DNA of 64,000 nt from Bacteroidota bacterium (GTDB lineage: Bacteria; Bacteroidota; Bacteroidia; Chitinophagales; Saprospiraceae). A program made the position numbers and the translations under genes. The notes under the pieces were generated by a model. That model saw only the letters and a program-made list of their open reading frames with translations. It was not told the DNA's origin and made no database searches. Positions within the stretch are counted from its first letter, which is position 1; the number at the start of each line of letters is the position of its first letter. Shown piece after piece: positions 1-8,990 of the stretch. The stretch spans positions 1-64,000 of the forward strand of contig CAUJDW010000158.1 in NCBI GenBank assembly GCA_963169455.1, read 5' to 3'.

Positions 1-98
1 TCCTGAGGGGTTCTCATCATATTTTTTTAATACTAAGGACGCCAAGGCAGCCTCGAAACCAGGCAGCCTCTGGCCCACAGCAAAATGCTAAAGTCCAG

Positions 99-2117
99 CT
101 AAGTGAAATTCCGCAGGTAATGATGCCCTGTCCCGTATGATTCGTTCAGGAATTCGGCAATGCGCCGCCCGTCGAATTCATTGTCTTCCGTGTACTTGAT
201 GATGTTGGTGGTGAGCGTCGCCTCTGAGGTGCGGCCCGACAGCCCGAGCGGGTAGTACATGGTGCGCAGGGCCTCTTCGGAAACGTTTTGCAAAAGCAGG
301 TTTTCAAGGCTCGCCTGGTCTTCATAACCCAGTTTCCAGGCCAGGAACAGGTCGGTGAGCATCGCTTTGGGCACGCCGCCGCTTTGCAGAAGCTGTAGCG
401 CAAGTTTGCGGTTGGGCGCGCCGGGGCTGAACAACATGTGGCGGAGCTTTTCCAGTTGGGCCGGCCGCGCCTCCTGCCCCAGTTTCCGGCCTAGGCGCCT
501 GTTGAGAAAAGCGGTAAATGCCGGACGGGAAACAAAGCGCCCGGCCGCCGTGGGTATCGGCGCCTGCAGGGCGTGCAATACGCGCCCGAGCACCAGGTAG
601 TCGGCCGGCTCGTCGGGGCGCTCCACCAGCCGGAGCCCGAGCTGGGAGAGCTGGGCTTTCAGCTCCGGAAGTTTGTAGCCCGTTTCCCCCAACACATATA
701 CCGAGGCATTCTGCCCGTCGCCCTCGATTTCCGGCTGCAGGCCGCGTTCGTACAACAGGTTCCGGCGGATGGGATAAGCCACGTCGCTCATGCCGATACG
801 GAGGGCCTCCAGCAGTAGCGGAACAGGAAAGGTGCTCAGCCTCCGGCCATCTTCTTCCAGGATGTCGTAGATCACCAGCCGGAGGCGGGCGGGCACCTCG
901 CGGGCCCTGCAAAGCCTGAGAAACCGCAGCAGTTTTTTTCTCGCCCCGGCATCGGCAGGGCCATCGAGGCTTTCGAGCTGGGGCAGAAAGAAAAGGGGCT
1001 GGGGCAGGCTGGGCATGGGGTTGCCGCCAAGATCCAGTTTTTCGAGCTTGTGCAGCCGCCCGAATTCCTCCGGCAGGCTCTCCATCCCGTTTTTGGTGGC
1101 TTCCAGTACTTTCAGATGGTGCAGCTGCTGTATCCGATCCGGCAACAGGCTGATGGCGTTTCCGGAGATGTTGAGCTTTTCCAGCCGCAGCGGCAAAAGG
1201 GGCAATTCGCTGAAAGCGTTATTGCTGATGTCCAGCCACTCCAGGTTTTCCAGCCGCGCCAGCGAAGCGGGAAGTGCAGCCAGCTGATTGCGCGCCAGCG
1301 AAAGATGCTGCAGGCGGGCGCACTGGCTGAGCTGTTCGGGCAGCAAGCGCAGCTTATTGCCCTCCAGCGAGAGGCTGGCCAGCCACTGCAGGCGGCCAAT
1401 GGATTCGGGCAGTTGCGCCAGCTTGTTGTTGCCCAGCAGCAGCCGGCGCAGGATGAACAAGCCGCCAATCGACTCCGGCAGGGCTTCCAGCTTGTTGGAG
1501 CGCAGATTGAGTTCGGTGAGCTGCTGCAGCCGCCCTAGCTGTTCCGGCAACCTGCCGATGCGGTTGTGGCTCAGGTCGAGCAAATCGAGGGTGGATATGC
1601 CGAAAAGGCTGCCGGACAAACGGCTGAGCTGATTATTGCCGGCGCGCAGTTGCCGCAGGGCGGGCAAACGGCCCAGTTGTGGCGGCAGGCGGCGCAGGCG
1701 GTTGTGCTGCACGTCCAGATAACGCAATTCCTCCAGTTGCCCAAGTTCTACGGGCAGTTCGGCCAGCTCGTTGTCGTTGAGCCGCAATTGCTGGAGCCGC
1801 CGGAGCATGCCAATAGCAGGCGGCAGGGTTTGTAGCCGGTTGTGGCCCAGGTTGAGCTCTGCGAGTTGCTCCAGCCGGAACAAGCCGGGCGGCAGAGCCT
1901 GCAATTGATTGAAGTGCAGGGCAAGGCTGCGCAATTGCCGCAACTCCCCTACCTGAGGTGGGATCTCCCGGATCTGGTTGGCGCTCAGGTCCAGCTTCTG
2001 GAGCCTGGGCATGCCAAAAACGACGGGCGGAATGTGCTCCAACCCCATGTTGTGCAGGTAGAGTTCCGTGACTTCCTCCCTGTTGGCAATGGCCACGCCA
2101 AGGTTGTAAACCCTCAT
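99..2117 (-). CDS. Leucine-rich repeat protein with C-terminal BRCT-like region
   Basis: The 672-residue protein has no signal peptide, so it is probably cytoplasmic. Residues about 15-400 are some 16-17 consecutive 23-residue leucine-rich repeats of the pattern LxxLxLxxNxLxxLPxxIGxL, a protein-binding solenoid. The C-terminal 270 residues are not LRR. Around residues 465-520, SVYVLGETGYK followed by an ADYLVLG motif looks like the core of a BRCT fold, as in DNA ligase. That is a pattern match by eye. The start codon overlaps the stop of the upstream MutS-like gene by 4 bp (ATGA), so the two are translationally coupled. Partner and function are unknown; the coupling suggests a link to the MutS-like ATPase. 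Confidence 0.85.
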   Translation of the reverse strand: MRVYNLGVAIANREEVTELYLHNMGLEHIPPVVFGMPRLQKLDLSANQIREIPPQVGELRQLRSLALHFNQLQALPPGLFRLEQLAELNLGHNRLQTLPPAIGMLRRLQQLRLNDNELAELPVELGQLEELRYLDVQHNRLRRLPPQLGRLPALRQLRAGNNQLSRLSGSLFGISTLDLLDLSHNRIGRLPEQLGRLQQLTELNLRSNKLEALPESIGGLFILRRLLLGNNKLAQLPESIGRLQWLASLSLEGNKLRLLPEQLSQCARLQHLSLARNQLAALPASLARLENLEWLDISNNAFSELPLLPLRLEKLNISGNAISLLPDRIQQLHHLKVLEATKNGMESLPEEFGRLHKLEKLDLGGNPMPSLPQPLFFLPQLESLDGPADAGARKKLLRFLRLCRAREVPARLRLVIYDILEEDGRRLSTFPVPLLLEALRIGMSDVAYPIRRNLLYERGLQPEIEGDGQNASVYVLGETGYKLPELKAQLSQLGLRLVERPDEPADYLVLGRVLHALQAPIPTAAGRFVSRPAFTAFLNRRLGRKLGQEARPAQLEKLRHMLFSPGAPNRKLALQLLQSGGVPKAMLTDLFLAWKLGYEDQASLENLLLQNVSEEALRTMYYPLGLSGRTSEATLTTNIIKYTEDNEFDGRRIAEFLNESYGTGHHYLRNFT

Positions 2118-3925
2118 GTCACTGCGTCTATCTTGATGCCCATCTGCTGCATCAGCAGGGTGGCGTTGAAACTCCTGCTGACGCCTTTTTTCAATTTGTA
2201 ATCAAAATACAACGCGCCGTCCTGAATTTCCACTTCGATGCAAAGGTTTTCGACAGCGCCTCCGGCAGTGGCTTCCAACTGGCCAAGTTCGAGGTCATGA
2301 GTGGCGATGAGCCCCGAGCCCCGGCTTCGTATCAGTTGCCGGATGAGGGCCCTGGAGCCGGTGTGGCGGTCTTTGGAATTGGTGCCCTTCAGAATTTCAT
2401 CCAGCAGAAAAAATGCCTGGCGTTCAGGCGGAGCCTTGCCTGCTGCCGCTTCCACCGCTTCAATGATAAACTTCAGCCGTTTCAGTTCGGCGTAAAAGGA
2501 AGAGGTGCTTTCGTGCAGCGCATCCTGAGTGCGCATGCTGGTGTAAACCTGCAGCGGGGGCAGCGCAAGCCGCCGGGCGCAGGCGGGAGCGCCGGCCATG
2601 GCCAAAACCAGATTGAGGCCCAGCGTGCGCAGGAAGGTGCTCTTGCCCGCCATATTGGAGCCGGTGATCAGCTTGATATGCCCGTCGGTAGGTATCGTTA
2701 TATCGTTGCAAACGCGTTTGTCACGGTGGATGAGCGGGTGGCCCAAAGCCCCGGCCTCGATCAAAGGCTTGTCGTGAAGCACGGGAAATGCCCAGTCCGG
2801 GTTGTTGTAGTACATGTTGGCAAAACTGCTGAGCGCTTCAAACCCGGCCATGGCCTCGAACCAGGCTGGCAGGCGCCCCTCCATTTTTTCCTTCCACAAC
2901 TCCAGGCGATACACCCATTGCAGGTCCCACAGGCCGCCCAGGTTGAGGAAAATGGCAAAGAAATTATACCGGACGTTGAGCTGGCTGATGATGTACGACA
3001 GCCGGCCCATAGCTCCGGACGCGGAGGGCCTCTCCTGGCCAAAAGCGGCATACAATTGGCGAAGCAGGGGGCTTTCAAAAGCCTGCCCCTCGATATGACG
3101 GATGAGCCTGGCGTAATGGGCCAGGGTTTCCTCGGCCGCCGTGGTTTGCAGGTGCGCCTTGTCAACCTGCTCTTTGTATCGCTTAAGCAGCCAGGCAGGG
3201 GGCAGGAAAAACAGGACGGCCCAGTACCAGGGCAGGTAAAAAATCCATAGCACCAGCGCGGCCAGCGCCCAGAAGGGCGACAGGAAGAGCAGGGCGGCCA
3301 TCCACCGCTTGTTGCGGAGGAAGGGTGGGGCGCCCAGCCATTGCCTCAGGAGCCCGATGTGCTCCAGGCTGTCATGCGCATCCAAGCCGTAGGCCTGGAA
3401 GTGCTGCCGCCAGTCCAGCATCCCGGCCAGCTCGGCCACCGATTCCTGCCGGTGCAGGATGCCGTCGGGCTCGGCCGGCGCCTGCAGATAGGCGGCCAAC
3501 TGCTGCCGCCCCAGAGCAGTGCCGGCCCGGTTGGCGAACTGGAAAAAAGACCAGGGCCCGAAGAGGTCAAGGTCCACAGCGTTGGGATGTTGGGGATCTA
3601 CAAATTCCTCGCCCGGTTTATAGGCCGAATAATCGTTGTCGAAACAGGCTGCCTCCCAACGGTTCACCTGGGCCAGCCGGCGATGGTGGTTCTCCCCTTC
3701 CTGAATGGCCTGGTGCCAGAGGATGAAACGGTAAAAAATGTACAGAAAGGCCAGCGTAAAAACGGTCCCGGCAAGCTCGTGTACCGCCGTCCAGAAATAA
3801 ATCGCCAGGCCAATAGCTATGACAAAAAGTATGAGGCGCACCAGGCTGTATCGGTTGTATTTCTTCTGGAGCGCTTCAGCTTTGGCTTCGAATGCCGTAG
3901 CACGTTGGAGGTATTGTTCTTTCAT
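2114..3925 (-). CDS. Membrane-anchored MutS-like ATPase
   Basis: This 603-residue protein carries the MutS domain V ATPase at its C-terminus: Walker A GSNMAGKST near residue 419, Walker B FFLLDE near residue 503, and a downstream ATHDLELG segment. Instead of mismatch-recognition domains it has hydrophobic spans near residues 28-64 and 212-262, as in the Bacteroidota 'MutS-related' membrane proteins. I use the start MKEQYLQ because the longer ORF in the track would run back into the divergent regulator gene. It is unlikely to be the canonical MutS mismatch-repair protein because the N-terminal mispair-binding domain is missing. It forms a two-gene unit with the LRR gene, overlapping by 4 bp. 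Confidence 0.85.
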   Translation of the reverse strand: MKEQYLQRATAFEAKAEALQKKYNRYSLVRLILFVIAIGLAIYFWTAVHELAGTVFTLAFLYIFYRFILWHQAIQEGENHHRRLAQVNRWEAACFDNDYSAYKPGEEFVDPQHPNAVDLDLFGPWSFFQFANRAGTALGRQQLAAYLQAPAEPDGILHRQESVAELAGMLDWRQHFQAYGLDAHDSLEHIGLLRQWLGAPPFLRNKRWMAALLFLSPFWALAALVLWIFYLPWYWAVLFFLPPAWLLKRYKEQVDKAHLQTTAAEETLAHYARLIRHIEGQAFESPLLRQLYAAFGQERPSASGAMGRLSYIISQLNVRYNFFAIFLNLGGLWDLQWVYRLELWKEKMEGRLPAWFEAMAGFEALSSFANMYYNNPDWAFPVLHDKPLIEAGALGHPLIHRDKRVCNDITIPTDGHIKLITGSNMAGKSTFLRTLGLNLVLAMAGAPACARRLALPPLQVYTSMRTQDALHESTSSFYAELKRLKFIIEAVEAAAGKAPPERQAFFLLDEILKGTNSKDRHTGSRALIRQLIRSRGSGLIATHDLELGQLEATAGGAVENLCIEVEIQDGALYFDYKLKKGVSRSFNATLLMQQMGIKIDAVT

Positions 3926-4036
3926 GTTTCCGCTTACAATTGGGGTGGAAAATAAGAAGATCAGAGGAATCGGCATACCTGTGCGTGCACTCAGGGAAGC
4001 AGATTGAATTCTCCCATCCTTTAAAACAAAGTTAGG

Positions 4037-4063
4037 TTTTCGCGAAAATTCGCTAAATTTCGC
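4037..4063 (+). promoter_or_regulatory. Phased TTCGC direct repeats, likely autoregulatory operator
   Basis: TTCGC occurs at 4039, 4049 and 4059, an exact 10-bp period. The first copy is inside the perfect palindrome TTTTCGCGAAAA and the second inside GCGAAAATTCGC. The array ends 3 bp before the ATG of the XRE regulator and overlaps a near-consensus -7 box (TAAATTTC). XRE-family regulators commonly autoregulate, so this is a plausible operator. Confidence 0.5.
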
Positions 4064-4066
4064 CCA

Positions 4067-5554
4067 ATGAGCGCAAAATCCCAATACGAAAGAATACTTT
4101 TCGGCCTGAAAGTGAAGCAACTGCGCCAGGCGAAAGGGCTTTCCTTTGCCGGGTTGTCAAAGGAATCCAAGTTGTCGGTATCCTATCTCAACGAGATCGA
4201 AAAGGGCAAGAAATATCCCAAGGAGGATAAAATACCAGGCCTGGCCGCGGCCCTGGGCGCCAGCCGCGAGGAACTCGTGTCGCTCAGCCTCAGCAAAAGC
4301 ATGGCGCCAGTGGGGGAACTGCTGCAGTCCAATTTCCTCAATGAATTGCCGCTCGACCTCTTCGGCATCGAACTGTCGAAGGTTGTGGAAATCATCGCCA
4401 ATGCGCCGGTGCGGGTGGGGGCTTTTATCTCCACCCTGCTGGAATTGTCGCGCAACTATGCCTTGAAGGAGGAGAATTTCTACTTCGGGGCCCTGCGCTC
4501 CTATCTGGAACTTCACAATAATTATTTTGAAGAACTGGAGGAAGCCGTAGGCCGGTTCGCTATTTCATTTAACCTGCCCGCCACCCGCCCGCTCTCCGCC
4601 GACCTGCTGAAGCAGATACTGGAGTCCCGCTTTGGCTATCAGGTCGTGGAAGACGGGCTCAGCGACTACCCCGAACTGATGAAGCTTCGGTCGGTTTTCG
4701 TGCCGGGGGAGAAAAAACTCTTGCTCAACAGCAGGCTGTCCCACATCCAGCGGAGCTTCCAGTTCGGCAAAGAGCTGGGATTCCAGTTCCTCCGGCTCGG
4801 TGAACGGGCCAATACATCTTCCCTGCTTCGGGGGCGCATCTTCGAGGAAGTGCTTAACCACTCCAAAGCCATCTATTTCTCCGTGGCCCTGCACATTCCC
4901 CGCGATCCGTTCATCGAGGACTTAAAAGCCTTTTTCGAAAAGCCCCGCTGGGAAGGGGAGGCCTTCCTGGGCATCATGAAAAAGTACGAAGCCACTCCGG
5001 AAATGTTCTATCATCGGCTGACCAATATCCTGCCGCGCTTTTTCGGCATGGACAAACTGTTCTTTCTTCGCTTCCTCCACGACCCCGGCGCCGATACCTT
5101 CGAGATCGACAAGGAGCTGCACCTCAGCCGGCGGCACCACCCCCACGGCAATGCGCTGTCCGAACACTACTGCCGCCGCTGGGTCGCCCTGTCCCTGCTC
5201 CGGGACCTGAACCAACTCCAGCAGGAAGGGAAGTTCGTCGATACCATTGTGCGCGCCCAGCGGTCCCACTACATCGGCACCGAAGATGAATACCTCTGCC
5301 TCACCATCGCCCGCCCGGCTTACCCCACTCCAAACCGCAACGTAAGCGTGACCATCGGACTGCTGGCCAATGAAGAAACCCGCAACAGGATCGCCTTCTT
5401 CGAAGACCCCGCTATCCAGTTCCGGGAAGTCAACAAAACCTGCGAGCGCTGCGCTGTGGAGCATTGCGCCGAACGCGCCGCTCCCCCCACCGTCGTGCAA
5501 AGGCGGGAAGAATGGAAAAGGATACTGGCCAGCCTCGAAGAGCTCGGGGCCTGA
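4067..5554 (+). CDS. XRE-family regulator of the ScfR/RamB type
   Basis: The 495-residue protein has an N-terminal helix-turn-helix (residues about 10-66, with the KGLSFAGLSKESKLSVSYL helices). It is followed by a degenerate ImmA/IrrE-like (DUF955) domain without an HEXXH motif and a C-terminal ScfR-type domain ending in a Cys pair motif CERCAVEHC near residue 465. This architecture is known from acyl-CoA-responsive regulators such as RamB and ScfR, which control acetate, propionate or glyoxylate metabolism. The ligand here is inferred only. It is divergent from the MutS-like/LRR pair. The start is supported by the absence of upstream in-frame ATGs and by the operator-like repeats immediately before it. 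Confidence 0.85.
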   Translation: MSAKSQYERILFGLKVKQLRQAKGLSFAGLSKESKLSVSYLNEIEKGKKYPKEDKIPGLAAALGASREELVSLSLSKSMAPVGELLQSNFLNELPLDLFGIELSKVVEIIANAPVRVGAFISTLLELSRNYALKEENFYFGALRSYLELHNNYFEELEEAVGRFAISFNLPATRPLSADLLKQILESRFGYQVVEDGLSDYPELMKLRSVFVPGEKKLLLNSRLSHIQRSFQFGKELGFQFLRLGERANTSSLLRGRIFEEVLNHSKAIYFSVALHIPRDPFIEDLKAFFEKPRWEGEAFLGIMKKYEATPEMFYHRLTNILPRFFGMDKLFFLRFLHDPGADTFEIDKELHLSRRHHPHGNALSEHYCRRWVALSLLRDLNQLQQEGKFVDTIVRAQRSHYIGTEDEYLCLTIARPAYPTPNRNVSVTIGLLANEETRNRIAFFEDPAIQFREVNKTCERCAVEHCAERAAPPTVVQRREEWKRILASLEELGA

Positions 5555-5685
5555 GGGAGGGCGTTTTACAGTACGCCAGTGGGCAGTGCTGAGTTTTAGC
5601 CTCAATCCGCTATGCCTGCCCGATTTCGGCCCACAACCTGACTTCGTCGGTATGAAAAGCTACGGCACACCTTACTCATATACCC

Positions 5686-6045
5686 TCAGGCCAACTCCTG
5701 GAACGTATCCGACTTATCCTCCATCGGCTGGTGTTTACAGGGGAAGTCTTTTTCGATGAGGATGTGCAGTTCCTGCCCCTTGCCGGCATCCTGCAGGCCT
5801 TCCAGCCCGACCAGGCCGGTATCGATCCATTGCCGGCCTGCCGCCCGGGGAATACGCACACTGGCCAGGCTGCCCTGAACCATAGCGCTGAGGGCCGGCA
5901 CATCCGCCAGGGCCAATTCGAAGATCAGGGATTGGCCCGGCGCGAACATGATTTCCTCCTGCACGGCTCCCGTCTTATTCAGGGCTTCGATATCCGATTT
6001 TCGCAACCGCAGGCGTATGCTGCCGGCCTGGCATCTTATTTTCAT
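5686..6045 (-). CDS. DUF7009-like small protein
   Basis: A soluble protein of about 119 residues with no signal peptide. It begins MKIRCQAGSIRLRLRKSDIE and ends with an IEKDF..C segment followed by EDKSDTF. That pattern matches, from memory, a small Bacteroidota family (DUF7009) with an MKIR start and a conserved LLIEKDF-C tail. I use this start because family members begin at MKIR; an upstream in-frame ATG (6054) adds three residues. Function is unknown. It stands alone, divergent from the tandem-OmpA gene. Confidence 0.7.
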   Translation of the reverse strand: MKIRCQAGSIRLRLRKSDIEALNKTGAVQEEIMFAPGQSLIFELALADVPALSAMVQGSLASVRIPRAAGRQWIDTGLVGLEGLQDAGKGQELHILIEKDFPCKHQPMEDKSDTFQELA

Positions 6046-6274
6046 AGAGGTCATTTTTACCCGGAAAATAAAAAGAAAACGCGTAAAAGGCTATTCCGGA
6101 TGGCCCCATTGCGGGGCTATTGTGTTAGATTTCGGGAAAAGGCATGGAAAAAACCACAGGATTCCCTACTTTTAGGAGCTTACTGGGGGCAAACCGATGG
6201 TTCCCTCCTCAGAATAACAAGGCCGGCCCGCGCCGGAAAGCCGGGCATATAGACATAACCAATACCCCTGCCCT

Positions 6275-7225
6275 ATGCGGTTAGCTGCTTTTCTGGTTTT
6301 TCTCCTCTTCTGCGTTTACATGCTGTTTGCGCGCTGGTATTTCGTTTGCGAGGTGCGCCAGCTCTGCGGAAAAGAAGCGGCCGTGGTGGAAGATGTCCGG
6401 CTGAAAACCCTGAAGCTCACCGAAGGGGATTCCGTCCTGCTACAAGGGTACGACCAGTTCGCCTTCGATTCCGCGAGCGCCGCCCCCAGGCTGAACGCCG
6501 ACAACCAGGCCTTCCTCGACACCCTGGCCGCCATACTGAAGCAACGCCCCGACAGGAACCTGACCATCACCGGCTTTTACAGGGAAAGTGAAAAAAGCAT
6601 CGCGCCGGGTTACTTTGAAAATATCGGCCTGGCGCGCGCTGACCAGGCCAGGAAACTCCTCATGAAACGGGGCATCCCCCAGAGCCGCTTCTCCCTCGAC
6701 CACGGCCTGAGCCAGGACAACCAATTGCAGGAGCCCCTGCTGTTCAGCCTGTACGACCCCAATGCGGTTCCCCAGGGCTTCGAGAAAGTCGTCTTCACCT
6801 TTAAAAACATGACCTTCTCAGACGCCAATTTCGAATACAACTCGGATGTCTTCCTGCCGGGCGCACCCCTGAAACTCTATGCCGATTCGGTGAAAACCTA
6901 CCTGGGGCTCAACCCGGCCGCCACCCTGACGATCGTGGGGCATACCGACAGCATCGGCTCCGATGCCTACAACCTCAGCCTCGGCCTGCGCCGCGCGCAA
7001 AACGCCAGGAAATACTTCACCGATTCCCTTGGCGTAAAGGCGGAGATCAAAGTGGAATCGATGGGCAAAAAACGGCCGGTGGCGCCCAATTCCAAACCCA
7101 ATGGCTCCGACAACCCCGAAGGCCGCCAGAAAAACCGCCGCGTCAACTTCATCCTCGAAAACAAGGATGAGGCCGGACAACCACAGGATGAAAAAATACT
7201 GGAAGACGCCAGTGACCTGAACTAA
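6275..7225 (+). CDS. Membrane-anchored protein with tandem OmpA-like domains
   Basis: The 316-residue protein has an uncleaved-looking N-terminal hydrophobic segment (residues 3-24, no lipobox) and then two OmpA-like peptidoglycan-binding modules. The first (about 55-155) is degenerate, with LTITGFYRESE in place of the usual GHTD core. The second (about 180-305) is canonical, with LTIVGHTDSIGSDAYN and a GRQKNRRVNF end. It probably tethers the inner membrane to peptidoglycan. It lies 26 bp upstream of the coiled-coil/HhH membrane protein and is likely cotranscribed with it. Confidence 0.85.
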   Translation: MRLAAFLVFLLFCVYMLFARWYFVCEVRQLCGKEAAVVEDVRLKTLKLTEGDSVLLQGYDQFAFDSASAAPRLNADNQAFLDTLAAILKQRPDRNLTITGFYRESEKSIAPGYFENIGLARADQARKLLMKRGIPQSRFSLDHGLSQDNQLQEPLLFSLYDPNAVPQGFEKVVFTFKNMTFSDANFEYNSDVFLPGAPLKLYADSVKTYLGLNPAATLTIVGHTDSIGSDAYNLSLGLRRAQNARKYFTDSLGVKAEIKVESMGKKRPVAPNSKPNGSDNPEGRQKNRRVNFILENKDEAGQPQDEKILEDASDLN

Positions 7226-7251
7226 TTTCTTTTACCCTAGCATACCAAACT

Positions 7252-8616
7252 ATGGATTTCAGCCAACTCTTCGCCCAGTTCAACACCCAGGACAGCTACG
7301 CCATCCTGTTTATCATGCTCATCGCATTCCTCTTCGGGCTGCTGGTGGGCTACCTGCTCAGAAGCCGCCGCGTGGCATTGCTCCGGCGGGAACTGAAGGA
7401 AAAGGAAAAGGAACTGGCGGAAGTACGCGTTGAACTCGAGGCGCTGCAGGAACAGTTCGCACTGAAAGAAGCCGACCTGAAAAAGGCAGGCTTCGCCGTG
7501 GAAGAAGCGGAGGCCAGGGTAAGCCGGATCGAAGAGGAAAAGGGCAGCCTGCATCGCGACATTTTCCAGCTCAACCGCAGGATCGAGGAACTGGAAGCCG
7601 GCGCGAAATCATATACCGCCACCATCGAAGACCTCAATAACCAGCTCGCCGGCCACAATCACCAGGAAGAAAGCCTGAAGGAACACATCACCGCCCTCAA
7701 CGAACAGCTCCTCTCCCTCCAGTCCCACAACCTGGAACTCTCCAGTTCCCTGGAACAGGAAGGCCAGTCGCTCAACGACCTGGCTCAGATGCAGAGCATC
7801 TACAACGCCACCCGCAACCGGCTGGAAGCCCTCGAAAACCGCCTGGAACGCCTCAGCGAGGAGAACCAGGAACTGCGCCTGGGGCTGAGGAAACTTCAGG
7901 AAAGCAGCCAGCCGGCCGAACGCAGCATCCCGCACGAACCGCCCCTGAGCGCCGGCGAACCGCTGGAAATCTCCGCCCTGCACCCTCACCCCGGGCTCCC
8001 CGACGCCAGCCTGATCGAAAATGAGCCGGAAGTCGTCATCGGCGCAGATAAACAGATACTAGCCGAAAAGATCATCCTGCCGGATGAAGCGCCCGAACAG
8101 GACGACCTGACCCGCATCGACGGCATCGGCCCCTTCCTGGAAAAGAAACTTCACGAAATCGGCGTATTCACCTACGACGAGATCGCAGCCTGGGACTCCG
8201 AGCGCATCCGCGAAGTAACCGCCGCTATCCAGTATTTCGAGGGCCGCATCGAACGCGACAACTGGGTAGAACAGGCTGCTCACCTGGCCATGAAAAAACT
8301 GGAAAACCCCGAAGCGTTCCGCAAAGGCTCCGTCGCCGCCCTGTCTGCTGACCCGACAGACCTGAAAGCCATCGAAGGCATCGGGCCCAGAATTGAAGAA
8401 TTGCTCAAAACAGCTGGCTTCAACACCTGGGCCGACCTGGCCGACGCCAGCGCCGAACAACTGAACGCCATCCTCGATGCCGCCGGCGCCAGCTATAACC
8501 TCCATGACCCCGCCACCTGGCCCACCCAGGCCCGCCTGGCCAATAACGGCGAATGGAACCTCCTTAGGGAATATCAGGATGAACTGAAAGGCGGCCGGGA
8601 AATTGGCCATAAATAG
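7252..8616 (+). CDS. Membrane-anchored coiled-coil protein with two HhH-like domains
   Basis: This 454-residue protein has one N-terminal transmembrane segment (about residues 18-40) and a long charged coiled coil (about 42-225, rich in E, K, L and heptads). After a linker come two helix-hairpin-helix-like modules, at about 285-350 (RIDGIGPFLEKKLHEIGV) and 370-430 (AIEGIGPRIEELLKTAGF). Such modules occur in Bacteroidota and alphaproteobacterial proteins annotated as 'helix-hairpin-helix/DUF4332-like' and may bind DNA or proteins. The layout (membrane, rod, HhH) suggests a scaffold paired with the adjacent OmpA protein. The actual role is unknown. Confidence 0.8.
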   Translation: MDFSQLFAQFNTQDSYAILFIMLIAFLFGLLVGYLLRSRRVALLRRELKEKEKELAEVRVELEALQEQFALKEADLKKAGFAVEEAEARVSRIEEEKGSLHRDIFQLNRRIEELEAGAKSYTATIEDLNNQLAGHNHQEESLKEHITALNEQLLSLQSHNLELSSSLEQEGQSLNDLAQMQSIYNATRNRLEALENRLERLSEENQELRLGLRKLQESSQPAERSIPHEPPLSAGEPLEISALHPHPGLPDASLIENEPEVVIGADKQILAEKIILPDEAPEQDDLTRIDGIGPFLEKKLHEIGVFTYDEIAAWDSERIREVTAAIQYFEGRIERDNWVEQAAHLAMKKLENPEAFRKGSVAALSADPTDLKAIEGIGPRIEELLKTAGFNTWADLADASAEQLNAILDAAGASYNLHDPATWPTQARLANNGEWNLLREYQDELKGGREIGHK

Positions 8617-8821
8617 AGCTTCCAAAAAAAATTTCAAAAAAATTGCCGCAGCAAAAGCCGGAAAGTTGTTTTGATTTCCAAACTAAGACCGAATTTTGTT
8701 CCGAAAATTCAGGAAATCCATCCCTTTAATATTCGACACTCCCTGGGTAATTCCTCCGCCAGTCCCGTGCCAAAACAGGGGTTGTAGATTTTTTCAAATA
8801 TTTCGCTTATTATTGTACTAC

Positions 8822-8847
8822 AAGTCGAAAAGGTTCGGCTTTTTTTT
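8822..8847 (+). terminator. Rho-independent terminator upstream of the small RNA
   Basis: AAGTCGAA and TTCGGCTT form an 8-bp stem (one G-U pair) around an AAGG loop, followed by a run of T. It could end the OmpA/HhH transcript or a short RNA from the preceding AT-rich region. Confidence 0.7.
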
Positions 8848-8860
8848 ATGAAATTTGTAA

Positions 8861-8891
8861 TTGTATTTTTTACACAAAGTACTTATCTTTG
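8861..8891 (+). promoter_or_regulatory. Consensus Bacteroidota promoter for a small RNA
   Basis: A TTG at 8861-8863 and TATCTTTG at 8884-8891 are separated by 20 bp, matching the phylum's -33 TTG / -7 TAnnTTTG consensus exactly. No ORF follows on the plus strand before the terminator about 90 bp downstream. Confidence 0.75.
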
Positions 8892-8896
8892 TGGCG

Positions 8897-8990
8897 TGAC
8901 CCGAAAATAGATACTTCGCTATAAAAGAATAATTTGGTTTTATTTGGTTAGGGCTGAGGTAGTGCTGCGTAAGCGCTGCCTCTTTTTTTT
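8897..8990 (+). ncRNA. Candidate small RNA (about 95 nt)
   Basis: The segment lies between a consensus promoter and a strong intrinsic terminator and encodes no plausible protein on the plus strand. The 5' two thirds is AU-rich and weakly structured; the 3' end is an 11-bp hairpin plus a U tract. I cannot assign it to 6S, SRP RNA, tmRNA or another family by eye. The exact 5' end is inferred from the -7 box. The alternative is an untranslated decay product of a degenerate gene. Confidence 0.5.

Noticed and set aside
1-98. Segment before the LRR stop
   Set aside because: 98 bp at the window's left edge with no complete gene or motif.
2114-3925. Canonical mismatch repair MutS
   Set aside because: It lacks the mispair-binding and connector domains and has transmembrane segments; only the ATPase domain is shared.
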